64,000 nucleotides of DNA, from positions 6,528,432 to 6,592,431 of the forward strand of contig NZ_CM001403.1 in the NCBI RefSeq assembly GCF_000166195.2, given 5' to 3'. Within the stretch, counting starts at the first letter, position 1, and the number at the start of each line of letters is the position of its first letter. This document shows, piece after piece, positions 43,282 to 51,629 of the stretch. Made by a program: the position numbers and the translations under genes. The DNA is from Mucilaginibacter paludis DSM 18603. Its GTDB lineage: Bacteria; Bacteroidota; Bacteroidia; Sphingobacteriales; Sphingobacteriaceae. The notes under the pieces are model-generated. The model had not been told where the DNA came from. It saw nothing but the letters and a program-made list of their open reading frames with translations, and searched no databases.

Positions 43282-43705
43282 TTAGCTCAAAAACTCTGCG
43301 GCGTTGCGGGCTGAGTTTTTCTAAATTAACTTGATATATTTTATGTAATTATTCAAAGGCAAGGCGATGCTCGGTTGAATTAGTTATGGATAGCTCCTCA
43401 TGGGATTGTTCTAACAGAACAGTTTCCAGACCTTTTTTACGATAATGATCAACAATTTTGTTTTTCATGGCCCTGAAAAGATAAGGCCCAATGGACAATT
43501 CGGAAGTGAAATCGTCTTTTTTTTCCCAAAGCTTGATCATGATATCTATCACCATTTCTTCGGCTAAAGCCCGGTCCCTTAAATATTTTAAAGAAAAGAA
43601 ATGCAGTTTATTGAAATAACGCTCAAATAAGATATCAAAGGCTTTGGTATTACCAGTCCGGCATTCATCAATAAGAATATGGTCTGGTAAATCTTTAAAT
43701 TCCAT
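43280..43705 (-). pseudogene. ECF sigma factor, truncated
   Basis: An RNA polymerase extracytoplasmic-function sigma-70 remnant. Open residues 1-118 hold region 2 (AFDILFERYFNKLHFFSLK, ALAEEMVIDIMIKLWEKK, YLFRAMKNKIVDHYRKKG). A TAA at 43349 stops it. Beyond, in the same frame, the start of region 4 is still readable (LHKIYQVNLEKLSPQRRRVF, then ELS), and it breaks off at about 43282 directly into TonB receptor sequence. The conserved region 4 HTH and the expected FecR gene are gone. The product, if made, could not bind the -35 element. Confidence 0.85.
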
Positions 43706-43997
43706 AATGGAATGTTCTTTCGCTCAAAAGTAGGAACGAAAGAACATTAATACATTAAGGCAGGGTTAACCTATTGTTGAAATTGTTAAGCTATGAGATT
43801 ACAAAGAAAATCAACCCACAACACTTCATTAGGCATATGATATTTTCAAGGACAGCCACAAATAGAATGGGCATAGTTTTTACGATCATTGTATATATTC
43901 GTTAGCAAGAGCGGCAGAAATGATCTATCGTTTTAGTAAAAAAATTACAAATGATGGCACATGAGGGAGGAGTTATAGTCGAGTGTAAAGAATCAAC

Positions 43998-44468
43998 TCA
44001 TTTAGTGTTCTTAATAAAATTAAAATCTATACTTTTTCCATCTCCGGAAATGATTGCTTTCAGGGTGTTGCCCGACCGTTTATAAACAATTTTCTTTGGA
44101 AAGTCATGAGCGGTATTTTCACAAACAAATCCATTGGCTGTCATGTCGGTTAGTTTAAAAAGGGTTGGTTCTTTGTTTTCGGCAACATCCGCTGCATAAT
44201 ATAGTGCATTTCCCTTAACCAGCAGTTGCAGTTTTTCTGAAAATACGGTGTCGGCTCCTTTCATGGTGATGCCTAATCCGATAAATTTTTCGGGGGAAAC
44301 CTTTTTCCAGGTTTCAGAAGCTGTTTCGCCAGGTTTTGCATTGGTTCGTGTCCAGGAGCCAATCAACCAGTTTAATTTTTTAAGATTTGGTTTTGTTTTC
44401 GTCTGGTTGTAGGTTTGCACAGGGTTGGAAAGCAGCAGTAGTGCTAAAATAATTTGGTGGATTTTCAT
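43998..44468 (-). CDS. DUF6265-like secreted protein
   Basis: A 156-residue protein with a signal peptide (MKIHQIILALLLLSNPVQT) and a lipocalin-like domain. Family features are LNWLIGSWTRTNAKPGETAS, SETWKKVSP, ALYYAADVAENKEPTLFKL and FVCENTAHDFPKKIVY. The last motif (ENxxHDFP) is diagnostic for this group. Function unknown. A badly decayed copy lies at 32357-32780. The start at 44468 is preferred because the signal peptide begins there. Confidence 0.85.
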   Translation of the reverse strand: MKIHQIILALLLLSNPVQTYNQTKTKPNLKKLNWLIGSWTRTNAKPGETASETWKKVSPEKFIGLGITMKGADTVFSEKLQLLVKGNALYYAADVAENKEPTLFKLTDMTANGFVCENTAHDFPKKIVYKRSGNTLKAIISGDGKSIDFNFIKNTK

Positions 44469-44532
44469 GAGTTTTTCTGACAAACATACTGTCCATACCG
44501 CTATCAGTATTGTATAAAACCGACACTTTGAC

Positions 44533-45327
44533 TCATTTCTTCAGAAAAAAATTGGCCAAATCTTCTTTGTCGAAATAATAAGCAGAGGGGTCCTCACCGG
44601 TAAAGGCTTTAAAGTCACGGATGAAATGGGGCTGGTCGTAATACCCCGCCCTATAAACGATTTCGTTCCAGGTTACCTCTTTAAGCCTGATCAGCTGGAA
44701 GATGTAGTTAAAACGGATTATCCGGGCGTAATACTTAGGACTCAGGCCAACTTGTTTTTTAAACAAGCGTTCCAGCTTGCGTTCATTGATGCCGGCAATC
44801 CTGACCATGTCTGCTACGGTAACCCGGCCATTATTCATGAATATCAAGTCCAGAGCCATCTCTATCGGGTTAACCGGTAACTCCTGGTACTCCAGGAAAA
44901 ACAGGTCGAGTTTTGCTTTAAGATCAGCTTCGCCGGTAAATGGTAGTGTAACGGTTTTCAGCCTGGCTAATGCCATGGAATCAAATGATTCCAGATCAAT
45001 GATTTTCCCGGTCAGGTGAGACATGTCCAAACCGAATAACTGCGCCAGGGCCTGTGGCTTAAATTTTACGGCAACCATACCGGAGGTGCCTGTATTTTGT
45101 AAATGGAAATAACGCTTTAGCTGTCCGGCTAATAAGGATTGGGCTTGGTTGCACCAGGTGCCGCCGATATCTGTGCGGTAAGGATCTGCGAAATGGAAAA
45201 TAATTTCTGTAAACCCATCCGGAACAATCTTCTGACAGTTAACCGTGGTTGAAGAATCAATGACGGCCCAGTAACACTCAATAAGCCTCTTGAGTTGCGG
45301 ATGTGGTTCAATTCTGAAAAATTCCAT
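44533..45327 (-). CDS. AraC family regulator (DUF6597-type sensor)
   Basis: A 264-residue AraC-like regulator whose N-terminal half (HPQLKRLIECYWAVID, KIVPDGFTEIIFHFADPY) fits the DUF6597 sensor group. The HTH region has VADMVRIAGINERKLERLFK and EIVYRAGYYDQPHFIRDFK, then FTGEDPSAYYF. It lies 64 bp upstream of the DUF6265 gene on the same strand and could control it. It is not closely related to the three paralogues elsewhere. Confidence 0.88.
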   Translation of the reverse strand: MEFFRIEPHPQLKRLIECYWAVIDSSTTVNCQKIVPDGFTEIIFHFADPYRTDIGGTWCNQAQSLLAGQLKRYFHLQNTGTSGMVAVKFKPQALAQLFGLDMSHLTGKIIDLESFDSMALARLKTVTLPFTGEADLKAKLDLFFLEYQELPVNPIEMALDLIFMNNGRVTVADMVRIAGINERKLERLFKKQVGLSPKYYARIIRFNYIFQLIRLKEVTWNEIVYRAGYYDQPHFIRDFKAFTGEDPSAYYFDKEDLANFFLKK

Positions 45328-45421
45328 GATCGGTATTGAAATCTGTCAGTTATTGGGTTACGATAATCCGAAATTTACTGCTTTTAGCGCCATAGCTTTA
45401 ACACTCTCAAACGCATTTAAA

Positions 45422-45456
45422 ACAGAAAAAATTAAAGCCTGCAATCTGCAGGCTTT
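45422..45456 (-). terminator. Terminator of the histone H1-like gene
   Basis: AAAGCCTGCA and TGCAGGCTTT form a perfect 10-bp stem (45434-45456) with a 3-nt loop. On the minus strand it is followed by AATTTTTTCTG. It sits 18 bp after the stop of the gene at 45475. Confidence 0.85.
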
Positions 45457-45474
45457 CCCAAAACAATTGATTGC

Positions 45475-45654
45475 TTATTTTCCTTCGTTTTTCTTATCGG
45501 TTACTTCTTTCCTGATCTCCGTTGCAGTTACCTTCAGTTGTTGCATTGCGTTTCTCAATCTTGTTCCTGCCGCTTTGTTGCCTTTATCGTAGAAAGCTGC
45601 TGCGTCATTTTCAGCTTGTGCAACCAACTCTTTTAAAGCATTGAATTTTTCCAT
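45475..45654 (-). CDS. Histone H1-like short protein
   Basis: A 59-residue protein starting MEKFNALKELVAQAENDAAA, with the conserved YDKGNKAAGTRLRNAMQQLK block and a basic end (IRKEVTDKKNEGK). This matches the short histone H1-like proteins found widely in Bacteroidota, which are helical and probably bind DNA non-specifically. Its size means it is easily missed. A perfect terminator follows at 45422-45456, so it is a monocistronic unit. The start ATG is the only sensible one. Confidence 0.85.
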   Translation of the reverse strand: MEKFNALKELVAQAENDAAAFYDKGNKAAGTRLRNAMQQLKVTATEIRKEVTDKKNEGK

Positions 45655-45881
45655 GTTGTAATTATTTACGTTATCAATTTATTGAGGGACAAAAGTGCTG
45701 AATTACATCCAAACAGGCAAGTATGGCCCGGTTATGTAATATAAGCATGTTTGTTGATCCGAATTTGATATCAAGTATGTGCCGACTTAACCCTATCGGG
45801 ATGCTATCAAACTGTAAAACTAAAATCAATACCTTATTTTTGTGATAAATTTAGAAATAAGATCAACTTATTGGGAACGAG

Positions 45882-46460
45882 ATGCAATATATACTTTCAG
45901 ACGCTTTAAAAACAACCGGCCAGTACAGTGATGTCGATATTATCCTGTTTGAGCAGGAAGCAAGGTTTAGAAAGGTGTACAAAGGGGAGTTATTGCTCCG
46001 GGATGGCGACATAGCCAATGCCATTTTTTTTATGATAAAAGGTGCTGTAATTCAATGCAACCCAAAACCTGGATCCGAAAAATCCATCCTGGATCTGCAT
46101 GTGGAAAATGACTGGGTTTTGAACCACAAAAGTTTTGTTTCCCAATCGCCATCGGAAAGTGCCATTATTGCATTCACCGAAAGTGAGGTGTTGGAAATAA
46201 GTATAGCATCAATCCACTATCTCATTGGCCTGTCGCAGGCGTTTCTCCAGTTGAACAGGATTATAGAACAGGCCACTTCGAGACTTTATTTTTTTGACCA
46301 TTCCCTTACACCATTGCAGAAGTATCAATATCTGTTTGAAAACAAGCCTCAATTGCTGCAAAAGTTTCCTTTGAAATTTATTGCTTCATTTCTTAAGATT
46401 ACACCCGAGACTTTAAGCCGGGTTAGGGAGAAATTTGTGAAAAGCAATAGCAGTTCTTGA
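45882..46460 (+). CDS. Crp/Fnr-like cyclic-nucleotide-binding-fold regulator
   Basis: A 192-residue regulator of the Crp/Fnr superfamily common in Bacteroidota. The N-terminal cNMP-binding-like barrel includes YKGELLLRDGDIANAIFFM and KGAVIQCNP. It lacks the classic cAMP-binding Arg-Ser motif, so cAMP is unlikely to be its ligand. The C-terminal HTH is FPLKFIASFLKITPETLSRV. It is followed at 72 bp by a VOC-family gene on the same strand. Target unknown. Confidence 0.88.
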   Translation: MQYILSDALKTTGQYSDVDIILFEQEARFRKVYKGELLLRDGDIANAIFFMIKGAVIQCNPKPGSEKSILDLHVENDWVLNHKSFVSQSPSESAIIAFTESEVLEISIASIHYLIGLSQAFLQLNRIIEQATSRLYFFDHSLTPLQKYQYLFENKPQLLQKFPLKFIASFLKITPETLSRVREKFVKSNSSS

Positions 46461-46532
46461 TTTGAATCAATTGTATTATGGTTTTATAATATCCACTTTT
46501 GGATCAAATAACTAAACCCAATCAGCGCAAAT

Positions 46533-46898
46533 ATGGAAAGGAACGCGATATCAATAAGACCATTTATCGGTGCAAAGGATTTTAATTTGTCGAGAAACTT
46601 TTATAATGACCTTGGCTTTCAGGAAATTATATTGAACGCCAACATGTCTCTATTTCAAAAGGATGGACTGGGATTTTATTTGCAGGATGCTTTTGTGAAG
46701 GATTGGATAGATAATACCATGGTGTTTTTAGAAGTGGAAAATGTTGGACGTTACTGGGACATGCTATTATCCTTAAACCTGAGCAGCAAATATACCGGGG
46801 TTAAGCTTATACCTATCCGGGTAGAACACTGGGGCAGAGAATTTTTTTTACATGATCCATCCGGGATACTCTGGCATTTTGGAGAGTTCAAGAAATAG
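46533..46898 (+). CDS. VOC family protein (glyoxalase/bleomycin-resistance fold)
   Basis: A 121-residue vicinal-oxygen-chelate fold protein. It starts with the usual pattern IRPFIGAKDFNLSRNFYNDL and ends REFFLHDPSGILWHFGEF, where the glutamate would be one metal ligand. Members include glyoxalases, dioxygenases and antibiotic-binding proteins, and sequence alone does not decide which. It lies downstream of the Crp/Fnr gene, so it may be controlled by it. Confidence 0.8.
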   Translation: MERNAISIRPFIGAKDFNLSRNFYNDLGFQEIILNANMSLFQKDGLGFYLQDAFVKDWIDNTMVFLEVENVGRYWDMLLSLNLSSKYTGVKLIPIRVEHWGREFFLHDPSGILWHFGEFKK

Positions 46899-46923
46899 GA
46901 ATAAACGTCAGTAAGAACAACTA

Positions 46924-46963
46924 ATAAGTCCCCGGCGGCAGAAGATACTGCCGGGAACTTATT
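46924..46963 (+). terminator. Hairpin after the VOC gene
   Basis: AATAAGTCCCCGGCGGCAG pairs, with two bulged or mismatched bases, with CTGCCGGGAACTTATT around a 6-nt loop. It is 25 bp past the stop. It has no long T run but is very stable, and it also faces the convergent Old Yellow Enzyme gene. Confidence 0.6.
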
Positions 46964-47015
46964 GACATGTATGAGATCAGAATCTTTAAATCGGCAAGCA
47001 ATTACCAGGAAAGGA

Positions 47016-48086
47016 TCAGTTGAATAAAACCGGGTAATCTGTATAACCCTTAGCGCCTGGTGTATACAAGGTGGTGAAATCGGGTGCGTTCAATTCTGCT
47101 CCGTTGATGATGCGTTGTTCCAGGTCAGGATTTGCTAAAAAAGCCCTGCCAAAGGCGATGAGGTCCGCATCTCCTTTATTTAATTCAGCTTCCGCTTTTT
47201 CGGCAGTAAAAGTGTTACAGTAAATAATTGTTCCCACAAATTCAGTCCTGATAGCTGTTAGCGTTTGTGCAGGCACCTGTGGATTAATGCTGATGTGTAT
47301 ATAGGCAAGCCCGATGCGGTTAAACTCCCGGCTTAAATGTATATAGGTTTCCTCTGTAGCATCGGCGTCATAAGCCTGAAGGTCGCCAAGAGTGGAATTA
47401 GGCGAGATTCTGACGCCGACTTTTTCTTTACCGATAGCGTCCGCTACACGTTGCACCACTTCCAGGGCAAACCTGCTTCTGTTTTCGATGGTGCCACCAT
47501 AAATATCTGTACGGTCATTCACATTCGGGTTCAGGAACTGCTCAATGAGGTAACCGTTTGCGGCGTGCAATTCCACACCATCAAAGCCTGCGGCAATAGC
47601 ATTCTTAGCAGCTGTTACGTATCCACTGATCACATCTTGTACACCCTCGGTCGATAAAGCTACCGGCACCGGGTAATCCTGCATACCGGCGGTATCTGTA
47701 TGCATTTGTCCGGCTGCTGCAATAGCTGATGCACCTACCACCTGTACGCCCGCAGGCAGGTTAGCCTGGTGGCCGATACGACCGGTATGCATCAATTGCA
47801 AAAATATCTTGGTTCCGTTTTGGTGTACTGCGGTTGTTGTTAATTTCCAGCCTTCAATTTGTTCTGGTGAAAAAATACCCGGAATACGGGCATAACCCAA
47901 TGCTTCCGGGGCAGGGGCGGTGCCTTCGGTAATGATTAAACCAGCTCCTTTGCGCTGGCCATAGTATTCTGCCATCAGGGCGTTTGGTATATTGCCGATA
48001 GCACGGCTGCGGGTCATGGGGGCCATCACCAAATGATTCTTCAAATTCAGGGATTGGCTATTGTAGGGCATAAGTAACTTTTTCAT
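47016..48086 (-). CDS. Old Yellow Enzyme family alkene reductase, copy 2
   Basis: A 356-residue FMN-dependent enzyme closely related to copy 1 at 38504. It starts MKKLLMPYNSQSLNLKNHLV with MAPMTRSRAIGN, then LIITEGTAPAPEALGY and LMHTGRIGHQANLP. The active site is VELHAANGYLIEQ, with H174, N177 and Y179, the common His/Asn pair, whereas copy 1 has His/His. The two may therefore favour different substrates. It lies 86 bp downstream of an AraC gene, and a shared operator overlaps the end of that gene. Confidence 0.93.
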   Translation of the reverse strand: MKKLLMPYNSQSLNLKNHLVMAPMTRSRAIGNIPNALMAEYYGQRKGAGLIITEGTAPAPEALGYARIPGIFSPEQIEGWKLTTTAVHQNGTKIFLQLMHTGRIGHQANLPAGVQVVGASAIAAAGQMHTDTAGMQDYPVPVALSTEGVQDVISGYVTAAKNAIAAGFDGVELHAANGYLIEQFLNPNVNDRTDIYGGTIENRSRFALEVVQRVADAIGKEKVGVRISPNSTLGDLQAYDADATEETYIHLSREFNRIGLAYIHISINPQVPAQTLTAIRTEFVGTIIYCNTFTAEKAEAELNKGDADLIAFGRAFLANPDLEQRIINGAELNAPDFTTLYTPGAKGYTDYPVLFN

Positions 48087-48117
48087 ATCGTTTGTTTTTA
48101 TGTTTTAAATGATATAT

Positions 48118-48178
48118 CAAAGGTCGCAAGGATGCCAAATTTTAAATAGCGCGCTTCGCCTGAAAAATAGTCCTATCC
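48118..48178 (-). promoter_or_regulatory. Shared AraC-type operator and promoter, site 2
   Basis: On the minus strand GGATAGGACTATTTTTCA (48178-48161), a second half-site GCGCTATTT 21 bp downstream (48152-48144), and GACCTTTG (48125-48118) as a probable -7 element. The sequence from operator to -7 is largely the same as at 56426-56486, including the distance of 48 bp from GG to the -7 box. Confidence 0.65.
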
Positions 48179-49156
48179 GCCTGATGCGTACTTTTTAGGT
48201 TTTTGCTGGTGGTGCCGCTCAAATAAGCGGGTAAAATGGCTCAAATTACTAAAGCCTAACTGATAGCCCGCCTCACTCACCGAATAGTTCTTATGGCGGA
48301 GCAGGTAAGCCGCTTCTTCCATCCGCGCTGTTTGATAGTAATTGTAAATGCTATCGCCAAATACCTGCCGGAAAAGATCTTTCATTTTGGTTTCGCTTAG
48401 GCCACCTGATTTAGCCAGATCAGGCAGGCTGGGAGGTTGACTAAGATCGCTGAGTATAGCTTTCCGGATGATAGCAAGCTTTTCTGCATCGGCTTTGTTA
48501 ACTGGGCTATGTCTGGTAGACTGGCGGTTGTGCAGCTGATTAAACACCTGATAGAGTAGTGCCTCCGCTTTAAGTCGATAGTAAAAGCCAGCTAACCCGT
48601 TCTCTGACTGCGGCTCTGATAGCTGTTTGAGTATCATTTGTGTTTCGGTCCCCATACTTTCATAGAAAAGAAAAGATTCTTTGGGGTTAACAATGGTATC
48701 AATCAAATAATCAGGACGATTAAGTTCCAACAAGCCTTTAAGGCGCGTGGCACTCAATCCTATTACGGTAAAATAGATCTCTGTATTAGCCGGAAAAGTG
48801 ATCACTGAGTCTAAATTGTTGGATGCGATCTGGATCGCCATATCGTTATAGCGGCTAAAACTATGTTGTTCCTGATCATCCGTAATCAAGCTTACCGGTT
48901 CTTCATTGTTATAGAAAATTACGCTAATGAAGCTTGCCGGTTCGTTTGAACCTATTCGTTTTAAGATCAGCTCCTGGTTTAGCCGGTAGCGGTGTATCAG
49001 CAAGCGGAAGTCATCATTTAGATCAATGCGTCGTACAAAGCCTTCGCCAAGGGAAGATGGAATTTGTAGGTCATTATTAACCACAGGTACTTTTAAGGCT
49101 TCAGCAAAGGCCGTCAAAAAATTAAACTGTGGTTGGGTAACAAACTCTATTAACAT
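48173..49156 (-). CDS. AraC family regulator, paralogue B
   Basis: A 327-residue paralogue of the regulators at 39665 and 53797. It begins MLIEFVTQPQFNFLTAF, and its HTH pair is PDLAKSGGLSETKMKDLFR, then YSVSEAGYQLGFSNLSHFTR and RHHQQKPKKYAS. The operator for the Old Yellow Enzyme gene downstream overlaps its last codons. It is the best candidate to control that enzyme. The inducer is unknown, probably an electrophile. Confidence 0.92.
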   Translation of the reverse strand: MLIEFVTQPQFNFLTAFAEALKVPVVNNDLQIPSSLGEGFVRRIDLNDDFRLLIHRYRLNQELILKRIGSNEPASFISVIFYNNEEPVSLITDDQEQHSFSRYNDMAIQIASNNLDSVITFPANTEIYFTVIGLSATRLKGLLELNRPDYLIDTIVNPKESFLFYESMGTETQMILKQLSEPQSENGLAGFYYRLKAEALLYQVFNQLHNRQSTRHSPVNKADAEKLAIIRKAILSDLSQPPSLPDLAKSGGLSETKMKDLFRQVFGDSIYNYYQTARMEEAAYLLRHKNYSVSEAGYQLGFSNLSHFTRLFERHHQQKPKKYASGG

Positions 49157-49243
49157 GTTTTTGATAATGGTTGATTTGAGGATTGTAAATACAGGTGGAT
49201 CTTGGCTGCGTCGCGCAGAATAGTTGACCGCTCTAACTTCAAT

Positions 49244-49642
49244 TTAATATTGATCCTTTACTTCGTTTTCAAGCACAAATTTACCGGATTTAATAATTTG
49301 CGCCCGATGTTTTAGCCCCCAGTCCGCTATGCTATCGGCCACAACTTTTAACGAAAGGCCGTATGCTGTTACTTCGTAACTGACAGACAGGGGCTTGGTT
49401 GAAGCAACTATTCTATTAATAAGTCCATTCATTTCCAATTCTTGTAGTTCCCGGCTAAGCATTTTACCCGATATCCCGCTAACCGCTTTCAATAATTCTG
49501 AATAACGCAAAGGTTTATAAAGGAGACGTGATAAAATTGAAATTTTCCATTTACCATTCAAGATGTCCATCGTGTCATCAATGGCCCTTATTCTCTTTTC
49601 ACAATCATCTAATGATACATAGTCTGAAGTTACTTTTTCCAT
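49244..49642 (-). CDS. HxlR family transcriptional regulator
   Basis: A 132-residue winged-helix regulator of the HxlR/DUF24 group: MDILNGKWKISILSRLLYKP, then RYSELLKAVSGISGKMLSRE and LQELEMNGLINRIV with a Tyr-rich wing (SYEVTAYGLSL). It has a cysteine at about residue 14 (DDCEKRI), and some HxlR proteins sense electrophiles or quinones through such a cysteine. It is divergent from a nitroreductase gene, and the spacer holds a row of GTTACT repeats that may be its operator. Confidence 0.9.
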   Translation of the reverse strand: MEKVTSDYVSLDDCEKRIRAIDDTMDILNGKWKISILSRLLYKPLRYSELLKAVSGISGKMLSRELQELEMNGLINRIVASTKPLSVSYEVTAYGLSLKVVADSIADWGLKHRAQIIKSGKFVLENEVKDQY

Positions 49643-49650
49643 GCGATCTG

Positions 49651-49711
49651 GTTACTTAAATGTTACTTAGGTTACTCAAATGTCACTATTACTTTTTGTC
49701 ACAAAGTTACT
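49651..49711 (+). promoter_or_regulatory. GTTACT repeat cluster between hxlR-type and nitroreductase genes
   Basis: GTTACT at 49651, 49662, 49671 and 49706, and GTCACT/GTCACA at 49682 and 49698, with spacings of about 9-11 bp. The first four units have the alternating extensions TAAAT, TAG, CAAAT. This is a likely multi-site operator. A TAATTTTG (49731-49738) nearer the nitroreductase start may be its -7 element. Confidence 0.6.
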
Positions 49712-49752
49712 TTTTTTAATTGGCTGTCTCTAATTTTGTAAAAAAAAACGAC

Positions 49753-50430
49753 ATGAGTTTAATTGAAAATCTACAGTGGCGTTACGCCACTAAAAAAATG
49801 AACGGTGCAAAAGTACCCCAGGAAAAATTGGATTATATTTTAGAAGCTGCCCGTTTGGCCCCATCATCTTCCGGTTTACAGCCTTATAAAATTATTGTGA
49901 TCTCGGATAAGGCCCTATTAGAAAAAATAAAAGTTATTGCCAATAACCAAAGCCAGATCACAGATTGTTCACATCTATTAGTTTTTGCTGCCTGGGATGA
50001 ATATACTGATGAGAAAGTTTCAAGAGTGTTCAACTACATCATGGATGAACGGAATTTACCCCGCACAACGATGAGCGATTATAAAAAAATCATATTAAAT
50101 CTTTATGCTACGGAAGGTAAAGAATGGGAAGCTCACCACGCAGCAAAACAAAGCTATATCGCTTTTGCTATGGCCATAGCTGCTGCTGCAGAACAAAAGG
50201 TAGATGCAACACCCATGGAAGGATTCAATTCCAAAGCGCTCGATGAATTGCTGAAACTTACCGGAAGCGGTTATAAAAGCTCGGTGATTTTGACCTTAGG
50301 CTACAGGGATGAGGAGAAGGATTGGTTATTAAATATGAAAAAGGTTCGTACGCCAAAATCGGATTTCATAACAGAAACGACTATGGCGGATGCTGGAAAT
50401 CAGCGGCTTTATAATGAAATTAGAGGCTAA
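49753..50430 (+). CDS. Nitroreductase family protein
   Basis: A 225-residue FMN-dependent NAD(P)H nitroreductase or quinone reductase. Typical segments are NLQWRYATKKMNGAKVP, ARLAPSSSGLQPYKIIVI and KQSYIAFAMAIAAAAEQ, which bind FMN, and GSGYKSSVILTLGYRDEEKD near the end. These enzymes reduce nitroaromatics, quinones and flavins. The start MSLIENLQW at 49753 is used; a TTG 33 bp upstream lies in the promoter region. It is divergent from an HxlR regulator. Confidence 0.92.
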   Translation: MSLIENLQWRYATKKMNGAKVPQEKLDYILEAARLAPSSSGLQPYKIIVISDKALLEKIKVIANNQSQITDCSHLLVFAAWDEYTDEKVSRVFNYIMDERNLPRTTMSDYKKIILNLYATEGKEWEAHHAAKQSYIAFAMAIAAAAEQKVDATPMEGFNSKALDELLKLTGSGYKSSVILTLGYRDEEKDWLLNMKKVRTPKSDFITETTMADAGNQRLYNEIRG

Positions 50431-50468
50431 AGATTTCAATCAAAATAATCCGTGCGATTGCTAACAGA

Positions 50469-50498
50469 AAGTGGCTATCTCGAAAGGGATAGCCACTT
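50469..50498. terminator. Hairpin between the nitroreductase and convergent SDR genes
   Basis: AAGTGGCTAT and ATAGCCACTT form a perfect 10-bp stem with a 10-nt loop. It lies 39 bp after the nitroreductase stop. Confidence 0.65.
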
Positions 50499-50642
50499 CT
50501 TAAGAATACCTTACCAGGGGACCTCACCTCCGTTCTTGAAAAATTTACCGGTCGGGCCATCTTTGTCCAATATCGCACATTTTGCGAATCGCTTATGTCG
50601 ATTTGGTCATTGAGGGTGAAACCCCGGTAAGCTATTTTTGAG

Positions 50643-51557
50643 TTATTGCAGGTACACAACCCCGGTAAGTTTTTCTGCTAAATCCCAAAGTTTAGTTGCG
50701 GTTACTTGGTCAAGGGCATTTTCTTTTATTGTAGACAACGTTGGGTATCCGCGAAACCCGCCCTGGTCTGGCTCATATAAGTTACTACCAAGCGCGTCAG
50801 GTGAAACAGCTGAATAAAGTAAAGATAAGGCGCCTTGCCAAGGCTCCATGAATTCTCCGATACGCTCTTTCCCGATTGCAATCTCCTTGTCGGTCATGTG
50901 TCTTACCAGTTCAGTTTTATTGGCGCCAGGCTGAGCAGCTATGGACAAAACACTGTCTCCGCTTTGTTTAATCCTTCGGTCAAGTTCTATGGCAAACATT
51001 AAGTTAGCCAATTTACTTTGCCGGTATTCCCTCATGGCATCGTAACTGTTCTCGGATCGCAGATTATTAAAATCAATATGGGCAGTTTGGTAACCATTGC
51101 TGCTCACGGTAACTATACGCGCACCCGATGTGGCTTTTAATAAAGGATATAAACAACCTGTAAGCGCAAAATGCCCCAAAAAGTTAATTCCAAATTGCTC
51201 CTCGTAGCCATCGGCAGTCTTAGGTCTATCCGGCGCATTTTCACCGGTGTTCGCTACGCCAGCATTGTTGATCAGTACATCCAATTGTTTATGGCTTTTC
51301 AAAAACTGATTTGCAAATTTCTTAACATCGTTAAGGTCGCTTAGATTAAGTTGCGAGATTTCCAGTGTGCCCTTTCCGTCAAGCGCTTCCAGTTTCGTTT
51401 GCGCATCTATGGCTTTGTCCATGCTTCGGCAAGCCAGCACTACATGAGCCCCTGCTTCGTATAAGGCAAGCGCAGTTTCGTAGCCGATGCCGGTATTAGC
51501 GCCGGTAACAATAATAGTTTTACCGCTTTGATCAGGGATATTTGCTTTTGTCCACAT
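50643..51557 (-). CDS. Short-chain dehydrogenase/reductase
   Basis: A 304-residue SDR close to retinol-dehydrogenase-like or WW-domain-oxidoreductase-like enzymes. It has IIVTGANTGIGYETALALYE, VLINNAGVANTG, VTVSSNGYQT and the catalytic REYRQSKLANLMFAIEL (YxxxK). It is cytosolic. It follows the gap after an AraC gene at 51630 on the same strand, with 72 bp between. That regulator may control it. Confidence 0.9.
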   Translation of the reverse strand: MWTKANIPDQSGKTIIVTGANTGIGYETALALYEAGAHVVLACRSMDKAIDAQTKLEALDGKGTLEISQLNLSDLNDVKKFANQFLKSHKQLDVLINNAGVANTGENAPDRPKTADGYEEQFGINFLGHFALTGCLYPLLKATSGARIVTVSSNGYQTAHIDFNNLRSENSYDAMREYRQSKLANLMFAIELDRRIKQSGDSVLSIAAQPGANKTELVRHMTDKEIAIGKERIGEFMEPWQGALSLLYSAVSPDALGSNLYEPDQGGFRGYPTLSTIKENALDQVTATKLWDLAEKLTGVVYLQ

Positions 51558-51629
51558 ACTTTTTTTTAAGCAAAGGTCAGTAAACTGAAACCATGCAGGT
51601 TATTAAAAAGAAACCATTATCTATCAAAA

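Noticed and set aside
43287..43321. AAAAACTC...GAGTTTTT hairpin that looks like a terminator between the sigma and receptor pieces
   Set aside because: The same bases encode the start of sigma region 4 (LSPQRRRVFELS) in the sigma reading frame, so the pairing is incidental.
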